Source of the DNA: Candidatus Heimdallarchaeota archaeon
GTDB taxonomy: Archaea; Asgardarchaeota; Heimdallarchaeia; Heimdallarchaeales; Kariarchaeaceae
Length of the DNA stretch: 11,923 nucleotides
NCBI GenBank assembly: GCA_029882335.1
Contig: JAOUKW010000090.1
Coordinates: 1 to 11,923, forward strand
Direction: 5' to 3'
Part shown: positions 6,157 through 11,923 of the stretch, piece by piece
Position numbering within the stretch: the first letter of the stretch is position 1
Layout: every line of letters begins with the position of its first letter
Made by a program: the position numbers and the translations under genes
Notes under the pieces: model-generated
Databases searched by the model: none
Seen by the model: the letters and a program-made list of their open reading frames with translations, nothing else
What the model was told of the DNA's origin: nothing

Positions 6157-8676
6157 CTACGCTTCCTCAAATATCATATTAACGATAGATAAACCTGCCA
6201 TTGCATCTCTTGCATAGTGAACTTGACCTAAAGCAGCAGGTTTAATCTCATTTTCCACGAATTTCGGAGTGAGAGCAGCACCTCCAACTAGTAAAGGAAT
6301 GTCAATATTTTCTTCTTTAAAATGTTCAGCGACAGAAACCATGTATCTGCTACTTTTAACCAATAATCCGCTTAATCCAACGGCATCTGGTTTGTGTTCC
6401 TGTATTGCACGTATTAACTGAGTACTATCTATTCTAATACCAAGATCCACAACCGCATATCCATTACTTTCCAATATTATGCGGACTAGGTTTTTTCCTA
6501 TATCGTGAACATCTCCTTTAACAGTTGCCAGTAAAACCTTTTTCTTAGTAAATGTTTCACCAGTGAGCATTAATGGTTCAAGGTGTGAGATCGCTAATTT
6601 TACAACTTCTGCACTTTGAAGAACTTCAGTAACTATCATTTTGGCTTGTTCAAATAAGATGCCAACTTCACCCATACCTCTCATTATCACTGTATTTATA
6701 ATCTCTAGTGGGGTCATCGTTTCAAGTAATTCATCTAAATCGCTAATGACTTCAGTTTTGGTACCATTAACTATTGCTGATTCTAATGATTCTGATGGAG
6801 TCATATTTGCCCTAGCTATAACGTTGTCTTTAGAAGGGTCTCTGTCTCTAAAATGATTAGAAAATGTTGTTAATGCCTCTAGACTTTGTGAATTTAGAAT
6901 TTCTTCTGCCATTTTAATTTCTTCAGGAGGAATTGTATTATATCGCATGAGTGTTGCAGGATTAACAATGGCAAGATCTAATCCTGCTTGTACACAGTGA
7001 TAAAAAAATACTGAATTCAGTACTTCTCTACCTGCTGGAGGTAATCCGAAGGATACATTACTTATACCAAGTATAGTGCTTACTTGGGGATATGTTTCTT
7101 TAATCCATTTAATAGAATCTATTGTTGCTCTGGATGTTCCCTTTAGCTTCTCGTCATTACCAGAATCTACAGTAAATACCAGCATATCAAAGATAATGTC
7201 TTCTGGTGGTATTCCATATTTATTGACCAAAAGATCATAAAATCTGGTAGTCACTTCTTTCTTTTTCTCTAAGGTTAAGGCCATTCCTTCTATTTCGTCT
7301 ATCAAACCAACTACTGCAGCTGCATTATAATCTTTCATAATTCCTATTAATCTCTCCAATTTCTCAAATCCACTTTCCAAATTAATTGAATTGATTATTG
7401 CTTTACCTTGTGTGTGCTTCAAAGCAGCCTCCACTGCATCAGGGCTGGTAGAATCGATCATTAATGGTAATTTAATTGATTTTGATAGTAAGGGGAAATA
7501 TGTGTTGATGGCTTCAATTTCATTGAATTCAGTGTCTTCAAGGCAAATATCTAATATCTGAGAACCACTACTAACTTGTTGTTTGGATACCTCTAATGCT
7601 TCCTCAAACTGACCTCCTCTTATTAATTCCCTGAATCTTCTACTACCTTGAACATTAGATCTTTCTCCTACAACAATAGGTTTAATTTTATCATCAGGTA
7701 CTAATCTATCTACTCCTGCAACAGTAAATTGTTTCGGTAAATCGCCAACTTGTCTTGGTGGTTTACCTTCTACTGCTTCTTTTACTTTGATTATGTGTTC
7801 TGGTGTGGTTCCACAACAACCTCCTGCAAGGTTTAAGAGACCTGCTTCGGCATACTTTCCAATTTGTGAAGCAAATTCTTCTGGTGTTTCGTCATATTCT
7901 CCAATATCATTTGGTAATCCTGCATTTGGAAAAATAAAAATTGGCACTTCACTAAGTTGATTTAAGCTATTTAATGGTTCATGTAAATCTTTAGGCCCAA
8001 CAGCACAGTTCATTCCAATTGCAAAGATATCTAAACCGTTTATTGTTGAAAAAAATGCATCGATATCCTGACCTGCTAGCATTCTACCAGCCATTGCAAT
8101 ACTGGTGGATAGTAATATAGGAACCTTAATCCCTACTTTTTCCTCTGCCATTTTTACAGCCTGATATGCGGCTTTGATGTTTAATGTATCATGTGCTGTT
8201 TCGATTAAAAATAAATCTACTCCACCTTCAAGGAGACCTAAGGCCTGTGGATAATAACTATCTCTCATTTCATCGAAGGTAATATCTTGGGTTACTACAA
8301 TTGATTTAGTTGTAGGTCCCATTGAACCTGCAACAAAACGGTTTTCATATTTTGCAGCAGCTTCTTTGGCTAATTTTGCGGCTTTGAGATTTAATTTATA
8401 AGTATTCTCTGATAATCCATATTCTCCCAGAACTATTGAAGTTGCTCCAAATGTATTGGTTTCAATAATATCAGATCCAACTTTTAAGTATTCATCATGG
8501 ATCTCAGATATTACATCAGGTCTTGTTTCAACTAGATAATCAGTGCATCCTTCATATTGTTCTCCACCGAAATCTTCTGCACGTAAATTATACCTTTGGA
8601 TCATTGTTCCCATTCCCCCGTCTATGATTAATATTCGTTTTTTCATTATTTCTGTTAATTTGCTTTCTATATTCAT
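6157..8676 (-). CDS. metH: Cobalamin-dependent methionine synthase lacking the activation domain
   Basis: This enzyme moves a methyl group from methyl-folate to cob(I)alamin and on to homocysteine, making methionine in the cytoplasm. Modules run in order over 839 residues. The homocysteine/Zn domain (about 1-305) has ligands C224 in GMNC and C287-C288 in GGCCGT, with the same 63-residue spacing as E. coli C247/C310/C311. The pterin-binding domain (about 330-590) has GERSNVQGSRRF (337-348), DICLED (376-381) and NVSFGLP (540-546). A helical cap (about 600-700) and the Rossmann B12 domain (about 708-839) follow, with GDVHDIGKN giving D722-x-H724-x-x-G727, then S769/S775 and GGA (798-800). H724 is the expected lower cobalt ligand. 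The protein stops after the B12 domain, whereas full-length MetH is about 1,230 residues; the missing part is the next gene. GGTGAT six bases before the ATG decides the start. No sign of decay is visible. Confidence 0.95.
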   Translation of the reverse strand: MNIESKLTEIMKKRILIIDGGMGTMIQRYNLRAEDFGGEQYEGCTDYLVETRPDVISEIHDEYLKVGSDIIETNTFGATSIVLGEYGLSENTYKLNLKAAKLAKEAAAKYENRFVAGSMGPTTKSIVVTQDITFDEMRDSYYPQALGLLEGGVDLFLIETAHDTLNIKAAYQAVKMAEEKVGIKVPILLSTSIAMAGRMLAGQDIDAFFSTINGLDIFAIGMNCAVGPKDLHEPLNSLNQLSEVPIFIFPNAGLPNDIGEYDETPEEFASQIGKYAEAGLLNLAGGCCGTTPEHIIKVKEAVEGKPPRQVGDLPKQFTVAGVDRLVPDDKIKPIVVGERSNVQGSRRFRELIRGGQFEEALEVSKQQVSSGSQILDICLEDTEFNEIEAINTYFPLLSKSIKLPLMIDSTSPDAVEAALKHTQGKAIINSINLESGFEKLERLIGIMKDYNAAAVVGLIDEIEGMALTLEKKKEVTTRFYDLLVNKYGIPPEDIIFDMLVFTVDSGNDEKLKGTSRATIDSIKWIKETYPQVSTILGISNVSFGLPPAGREVLNSVFFYHCVQAGLDLAIVNPATLMRYNTIPPEEIKMAEEILNSQSLEALTTFSNHFRDRDPSKDNVIARANMTPSESLESAIVNGTKTEVISDLDELLETMTPLEIINTVIMRGMGEVGILFEQAKMIVTEVLQSAEVVKLAISHLEPLMLTGETFTKKKVLLATVKGDVHDIGKNLVRIILESNGYAVVDLGIRIDSTQLIRAIQEHKPDAVGLSGLLVKSSRYMVSVAEHFKEENIDIPLLVGGAALTPKFVENEIKPAALGQVHYARDAMAGLSIVNMIFEEA

Positions 8677-8682
8677 TTTGCA

Positions 8683-8688
8683 ATCACC
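8683..8688 (-). promoter_or_regulatory. Ribosome-binding site of metH
   Basis: On the minus strand GGTGAT lies six bases upstream of the ATG at 8676. It is fully complementary to the AUCACC at the conserved 3' end of 16S rRNA. It is the only strong Shine-Dalgarno among the starts in this window, so this gene should have a 5' leader, unlike its leaderless-looking neighbours. Confidence 0.7.
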
Positions 8689-8698
8689 AAAGTAATAA

Positions 8699-8716
8699 GA
8701 GGAGTGAGACTTCCTC
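8699..8716 (-). repeat. Small inverted repeat in the metH leader
   Basis: GAGGA and TCCTC are perfectly complementary 5-bp arms around an 8-nt loop. They lie about 23-40 nt upstream of the metH start and upstream of its ribosome-binding site. If transcription starts about 26 nt after the AT box at 8741-8750, the hairpin would be at the very 5' end of the mRNA. It matches no riboswitch class that I recognise and may be chance. Confidence 0.3.
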
Positions 8717-8740
8717 AGTTAAAATCAAATACGACTCTGA

Positions 8741-8750
8741 ATTAAATTAA
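8741..8750 (-). promoter_or_regulatory. Candidate TATA box for metH
   Basis: TTAATTTAAT on the minus strand would place the transcription start near 8719-8720 and give a leader of about 43 nt, consistent with the ribosome-binding site of metH. Another AT box at 8761-8770 (TTTATTATAT) would place the start about 20 nt further upstream. I cannot choose between them from sequence alone. Confidence 0.35.
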
Positions 8751-8821
8751 TGAACTCGAAATATAATAAACTTTGTAATGATAACTATAAGATACATGTA
8801 TATTCGTGATATAGGTATGTT

Positions 8822-8849
8822 TTGGAATAAAATTATATATATTGGAATA
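8822..8849. repeat. Direct repeat TTGGAATA, two copies 20 bp apart
   Basis: TTGGAATA occurs at 8822-8829 and 8842-8849, separated by a pure A/T spacer. The second copy overlaps the palindrome GAATATTC (8845-8852). A 20-bp spacing is close to two helical turns, so a dimeric regulator could bind both copies on one face. Chance is a real alternative in DNA this AT-rich. Confidence 0.3.
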
Positions 8850-8935
8850 TTCATTTGTTTGATAGTAAATAAGAATTCATTAAAAAATACGCTTTGATCT
8901 ATTAAAATTCTTCCTTAAGTAGTTGATTGGTGCCA

Positions 8936-8953
8936 TAATTATTAGAATAATTA
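8936..8953. repeat. AT-only inverted repeat, 8-bp arms
   Basis: TAATTATT and AATAATTA are perfect inverse complements around a 2-bp AG spacer. The repeat is about 110-130 bp upstream of the MFS start at 9066, rather far for a promoter-blocking operator. The arms contain only A and T, so this could easily be chance. Confidence 0.25.
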
Positions 8954-9025
8954 ATTGTTTCTTGATATATTTAGTTAAATTGGTGGTCTTTAAGTAATTA
9001 TTAAAATAAGATCAACTTTTATCAA

Positions 9026-9035
9026 TTTTAATTAA
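9026..9035 (+). promoter_or_regulatory. Candidate TATA box for the MFS gene at 9066
   Basis: TTTTAATTAA is centred about 35 nt upstream of the ATG at 9066, predicting a transcription start near 9056 and a leader of about 10 nt. It is also about 24 nt from an in-frame GTG at 9054, so a leaderless GTG start is the alternative. Confidence 0.4.
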
Positions 9036-9065
9036 CTAATAGATATTGTCTTGGTGTATATAGGT

Positions 9066-10250
9066 ATGAGTATTCAAAATAAAGGAACTGTTTTTTTGCT
9101 ATCAACATCGGTATTTCTAGTAACCACCGGATTTTCTATTATATTTCCCATTCTACCAAAGCTACTGGATAGAATTGGTGCTGGTGCATTTGAATTTGGT
9201 ATTCTTGCAGCTTCTTTTGGTGTGACTTTTACTATTTTTTCTCCAATCTTTGGATATATCGGGGATAGACGGCCAAAAAGGTTAGTAATTCAAATAGGGT
9301 TATTCGGCTTTTTATTTTCTAATTTTTTCTATATACTTGCAGATAATCTTATACTGCTGATAATCGGGAGAATGGTTCAAGGAATATTTGCATCTGCAGT
9401 TATGCCTTCTGCTATTTCATTAGTAACTGATATAGTTCCAGATAATGAAAAGGGGAAAAATATCGGTTATATAATGGCAGGTAATGCAACAGGTTTTATT
9501 GTAGGACCATCTATTGGTGGCATTTTGTATGATTTTTCTGTTTATACTCCATTTTATACTTCAATCGGATTAAGTATATTCACCTTGATTTTAACGTTTA
9601 AACTGATTCCAAATATTCAACCTATTACCAATCACAATGGGGAAGATAATCAAAAACTTCCCTTTTCTTGGCAAGCCATTCCCAGTCCATTAATCGTTTT
9701 TGCTGGATTTGTAGTGGTTGATATCATATATTCTGTATCATGGTTATTTATAGAACCTGGCTTTATATATTACTTTTATGATGATTTACACTATACTCCA
9801 TTTGAGTTTGGAATATTTGTAGGTGCTTATGGTCTTGCAATTACTGTAGTACAGCTACTTTTTGGTTCATTATCAGATAAATTCGGACGAAGACCAATAA
9901 TAATGTTAGGTACTATATTTTATACTATCTTTATCGTAATGTTATATTATAATACAAGCCTCTTTTCTTTAATTATTGCGGCAACATTTGCAGGTATTGG
10001 TGGAGGTTTTTCTTTACCTGCAATGAAAGCTTTACTTGCAGATGCTGTAGATGATCATCAAAAAACTACAGTATTTGGTATTGAAACTGGGTTACTTAGT
10101 ACAGGTATGATTTTTGGTCCATTACTTGGTGGTTATTATTATGATTCACTAGGAATGCTGGCAATTATTCAGATATCCATCATAATGTGCTTTGTCTCCA
10201 TGTTAATTATTGGATTCTTAAAATTTCAAAAACCAATAAGAGGAGAATAA
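9066..10250 (+). CDS. MFS drug-efflux-type transporter (DHA1/TetA-like)
   Basis: From the ATG at 9066 this is a 394-residue protein with about 12 transmembrane helices. Motif A occurs in both halves, GYIGDRRPKR (63-72) and GSLSDKFGRR (267-276). The antiporter-type motif C in TM5, GFIVGPSIGG (143-152), marks proton-coupled exporters of the DHA1 group, to which TetA and multidrug pumps belong. It has a partner in the C-half, GMIFGPLLGG (347-356). GRMVQGI (101-107) in TM4 supplies the usual conserved Arg. A hydrophilic loop (about 183-200) separates the halves. The substrate is unknown, and resistance to a given drug should not be assumed. In-frame TTG (9051) and GTG (9054) lie upstream. The ATG is preferred because the protein then begins just before TM1 and a partial GGTG lies nine bases before it. 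It diverges from metH and converges on the MBL gene with only 39 bp between stops. Confidence 0.88.
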   Translation: MSIQNKGTVFLLSTSVFLVTTGFSIIFPILPKLLDRIGAGAFEFGILAASFGVTFTIFSPIFGYIGDRRPKRLVIQIGLFGFLFSNFFYILADNLILLIIGRMVQGIFASAVMPSAISLVTDIVPDNEKGKNIGYIMAGNATGFIVGPSIGGILYDFSVYTPFYTSIGLSIFTLILTFKLIPNIQPITNHNGEDNQKLPFSWQAIPSPLIVFAGFVVVDIIYSVSWLFIEPGFIYYFYDDLHYTPFEFGIFVGAYGLAITVVQLLFGSLSDKFGRRPIIMLGTIFYTIFIVMLYYNTSLFSLIIAATFAGIGGGFSLPAMKALLADAVDDHQKTTVFGIETGLLSTGMIFGPLLGGYYYDSLGMLAIIQISIIMCFVSMLIIGFLKFQKPIRGE

Positions 10251-10289
10251 TCAAATGAGATCGATAATTGATACCTAATATATTATTAC

Positions 10290-11246
10290 TCAATTACTTT
10301 TTAGAGCATTAATCATGGTATTAATATTATTTGCATAATTTTGTGGAAATGGCCAAGATTTATATATATCTGGCAGAGCTAATTTGTCTAAATCTTCCCT
10401 AGATGCATTTTTCTCAATCATTTGACTTGCCATTTCATAAATATGTTTGATGTAGTTTTCTTGATTGTTAACAATTTCATTGCCACCTTTATTTCCATGT
10501 CCCGGAATTACGAATTTTGGTTCTAGTGCAGCTACATCTTGGATTCGATTAATCCATTCCAGAGGTGTAGAATCTCCCATATATAAATGACGACCATTTA
10601 CAATCAAATCTGCAGTAAATACAACTCCTTCATCAGGTATAAAGAGAATGGCATCGCTGTCTGTATGACCTGCACCAAAAGTAAGAATTTGAGCTTTTCT
10701 CTCTGATCCATAAATTGTCAGAGAACTTTCAAACGTCATTGAGGGCAATGTTAAGGATACATTGGGAATTTCTTCAACTAATTTACTGTATCTAGTAATT
10801 AAAGATGTAACAATACCCCGTGAATCATCGTCTAAATCTTTTTTTAATGTTTCTTTCATATTGGTGAGTGAGTTTTGTAAACCACCTGCCTTATCCTTTG
10901 CTAAATATTCTTTACCATCACTTTCCATAATTTCACGCGTTTTAGTAGTTGAAATAATCTCAAATGTTGGATGAAATACTTGATTACCTCGATTATGATC
11001 CCAATGCCAATGACTATTGACAATAAGAAATTTTTCATTATTTGTTAAATCTTTGGCTTTTTCAACTAATTCTTTAGCAGCTAAGGGACTCATAAAAGTA
11101 TCAAATAAGATGGTCTTATCTCCAAGATCAACAATCCCTGAATTTGATACGGCAACACCTCCTACTTTGGCAATAACAGCCCATATCCCCGGTTTGACAA
11201 ATTCAATTGTAAAATTATCTGTTTCAACAATGATATCTTTTGACAT
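10290..11246 (-). CDS. Metallo-beta-lactamase-fold hydrolase
   Basis: This soluble MBL-fold protein has 318 residues from the ATG at 11246; an ATG at 11264 adds six. Counting from the longer start, the metal motif is SHWHWDH (84-90, H85/H87/D89/H90), followed by GAGHTDSD (197-204, H200), TADL (217-220, D219) and IPGHG (253-257, H256). These are all the ligands of a dinuclear zinc or iron site, so it should be an active hydrolase. The order and the wide gap between HWHWDH and H200 (about 110 residues, with a helical insertion at 105-165) resemble single-domain MBL hydrolases often annotated as cyclase- or lactamase-like. The substrate is unknown, and antibiotic hydrolysis is not implied. No signal peptide is visible, so it is probably cytoplasmic, unlike classical beta-lactamases. 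The shorter start is preferred because GTATAA is centred about 27 nt before it. The gene is divergent from the dehydrogenase gene. Confidence 0.88.
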   Translation of the reverse strand: MSKDIIVETDNFTIEFVKPGIWAVIAKVGGVAVSNSGIVDLGDKTILFDTFMSPLAAKELVEKAKDLTNNEKFLIVNSHWHWDHNRGNQVFHPTFEIISTTKTREIMESDGKEYLAKDKAGGLQNSLTNMKETLKKDLDDDSRGIVTSLITRYSKLVEEIPNVSLTLPSMTFESSLTIYGSERKAQILTFGAGHTDSDAILFIPDEGVVFTADLIVNGRHLYMGDSTPLEWINRIQDVAALEPKFVIPGHGNKGGNEIVNNQENYIKHIYEMASQMIEKNASREDLDKLALPDIYKSWPFPQNYANNINTMINALKSN

Positions 11247-11270
11247 AAAAAAACCACTTCTCATGATTTG

Positions 11271-11276
11271 TTATAC
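11271..11276 (-). promoter_or_regulatory. Candidate TATA box for the MBL-fold gene
   Basis: GTATAA on the minus strand is centred about 27 nt upstream of the ATG at 11246, which would make that message leaderless. A stronger AT tract, AGATATATTC, at 11294-11303 would instead start transcription near 11273 and allow the longer reading frame from 11264. Confidence 0.3.
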
Positions 11277-11337
11277 GTTTGGATTAATGAGAAGAATATA
11301 TCTATCAACGTATATTTCAATTTATCTCATAAGGAAC

Positions 11338-11344
11338 TTAAATA
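11338..11344 (+). promoter_or_regulatory. TATA box for the dehydrogenase gene
   Basis: TTAAATA is preceded by the purine-rich AAGGAAC, which could act as a BRE. It is centred about 28 nt upstream of the GTG at 11369, a good archaeal leaderless arrangement. A second box, TATAAA at 11354-11359, stands at the same distance from the ATG at 11384, so the two starts each have a matching box. Confidence 0.45.
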
Positions 11345-11368
11345 TTCTTGTAGTATAAACGATAATTA

Positions 11369-11923
11369 GTGAAATTTGTTACAATGCAGGAAGATGGTTC
11401 TTTGTCTGTAGAAGAAAAGAATCTACCTAATATCGAAATTGGAGCAATTCTAGTTAAGACATTGTATTCTGAGGTATGTGGTACGGATGTCCATTTATCT
11501 CATAATCAATTAGCAGGAGTTCCTTATCCTATAATTCCCGGGCATGTATCTGTTGGTGTTATTGATCAACTTGCTGGTGAAATTAAAGATGTAGATGGGA
11601 AATTATTAGCAGTGGGAGATACTATTACTTTTCTTGATGTTCATGAGACTTGTAATTCTTGTTGGTATTGTTTGGTTGCAAAAGAGACTACTAGATGTCC
11701 TAGTAGGAAGGTTTATGGTATTACATATAGTGCAAATGAGGGCTTACTCGGTGGTTGGAGTCAGTATATTTATTTGAAACCAGGTGTGAAAGTTATTAAA
11801 TTTGAAGATGGGTTCGATCCTTTGTTTTTTATGGCTGGTGGATGTGGATTACCAACTGCTATTCACGCAGTTGAAAGGGCTAATATAAAACTAGGCGATA
11901 GTGTTGCAATTCAAGGTGCAGGT
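11369..11923 (+). CDS. Zinc-dependent alcohol dehydrogenase-type (MDR) protein, 5' part only
   Basis: The gene runs off the window end after 185 codons. It is a medium-chain dehydrogenase/reductase, expected to oxidise an alcohol or polyol with NAD(P). The GroES-like catalytic domain shows EVCGTDVH (35-42, catalytic zinc ligand C37) and PGHVSVG (57-63, ligand H59). It also has a structural zinc cluster C95, C98, C101 and C110, and GGCGLPTA (157-164, C159 as third catalytic ligand). The Rossmann domain begins at SVAIQGAG (178-185) and is cut there. GTG at 11369 is preferred because it adds MKFVT and gives the usual family N-terminus (M-K-x-V, then G-x-L-x-V-E-E). ATG at 11384 is the alternative. 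Two oddities: Glu usually follows the ligand His (GHE) but is Val here, and the last cluster spacing is eight residues rather than the common seven. The substrate cannot be assigned. Confidence 0.88.
   Translation, partial: MKFVTMQEDGSLSVEEKNLPNIEIGAILVKTLYSEVCGTDVHLSHNQLAGVPYPIIPGHVSVGVIDQLAGEIKDVDGKLLAVGDTITFLDVHETCNSCWYCLVAKETTRCPSRKVYGITYSANEGLLGGWSQYIYLKPGVKVIKFEDGFDPLFFMAGGCGLPTAIHAVERANIKLGDSVAIQGAG

Larger units (their letters stand above)
8677..9065. other. Divergent intergenic region between metH and an MFS gene
   Basis: This gene-free 389-bp stretch is strongly AT-rich and should hold the promoters of both flanking genes. Beyond the AT boxes and the metH leader I see two possible operator-like elements. 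One is a TTGGAATA direct repeat with starts 20 bp apart (8822 and 8842). The other is an 8-bp inverted repeat with a 2-bp spacer (8936-8953). I see no tRNA-like cloverleaf, no long reading frame with coding character and no mobile-element ends. Confidence 0.6.

Noticed and set aside
6641..6856. Short plus-strand open frame inside metH
   Set aside because: It lies fully antisense to the conserved cap and pterin regions of methionine synthase and shows no family similarity.
8677..9065. Possible riboswitch or tRNA in the long intergenic region
   Set aside because: No cloverleaf, no conserved cobalamin- or SAM-riboswitch core and very low GC; only a 5-bp stem was found.
10290..11246. MBL-fold gene as an antibiotic-resistance beta-lactamase beside an efflux pump
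   Set aside because: No signal peptide is present, the MBL fold covers many activities, and neither protein shows a resistance-specific signature. The genes are convergent rather than an operon.
11017..11358. Plus-strand open frame of 113 codons across the start of the MBL-fold gene
   Set aside because: It is antisense to the conserved HWHWDH region, so selection acts on the other strand, and the part beyond the gene is promoter DNA. The frame at 10762-10974 is rejected for the same reason.
1..11923. CRISPR array, insertion sequence, prophage or toxin-antitoxin signature
   Set aside because: No regularly spaced repeats, transposase or integrase motifs, terminal inverted repeats or small toxin-like gene pairs were seen on either strand.

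Overview
The window is AT-rich chromosomal DNA and most likely archaeal. Several genes have a TATA-like AT box centred about 24-28 nt upstream of the start codon and no Shine-Dalgarno sequence, which is the archaeal leaderless layout. In a bacterial leaderless gene the -10 box would sit much closer to the start. The methionine synthase gene, in contrast, has a clear GGTGAT ribosome-binding site. Arginine is mostly AGA, and ATA isoleucine codons are common. An Asgard-type or other mesophilic folate-using archaeon would fit, but the lineage is an inference and an unusual AT-rich bacterium is not excluded.

Layout. Bases 1-96 (+) hold the last 31 codons of an unrecognised gene. An MFS transporter follows (191-1372, +). 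Five genes then run on the minus strand. In transcription order they are: a methionine synthase lacking its reactivation domain (8676-6157); that reactivation domain as a separate gene 8 bp downstream (6148-5348); a small NTF2/DUF4440-like protein (5277-4858); a membrane-anchored coiled-coil protein with an exact 11-residue repeat (4789-3797); and a large DUF3604/PHP-like putative metallohydrolase (3628-1457). A 389-bp AT-rich intergenic region separates metH from a divergent drug-efflux type MFS transporter (9066-10250, +). A metallo-beta-lactamase-fold hydrolase follows on the minus strand (11246-10290). It is divergent from a zinc-dependent alcohol dehydrogenase-type gene (from 11369, +) that runs off the window end.

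How the genes work together. The firmest link is the split methionine synthase. The 839-residue protein has homocysteine, methyl-folate and cobalamin modules, and the 266-residue protein carries the AdoMet-binding reactivation domain. Together they would do the job of one full-length MetH. The three genes downstream have their own intergenic gaps, and two have good promoter candidates of their own, so co-transcription is doubtful. The transporters, hydrolase and dehydrogenase look like general accessory functions with unassigned substrates.

No tRNA, rRNA, insertion sequence, CRISPR array or recognisable prophage gene was seen. I found no convincing complete new system. The least explained items are the DUF3604-like enzyme and the hendecad-repeat membrane protein beside it.
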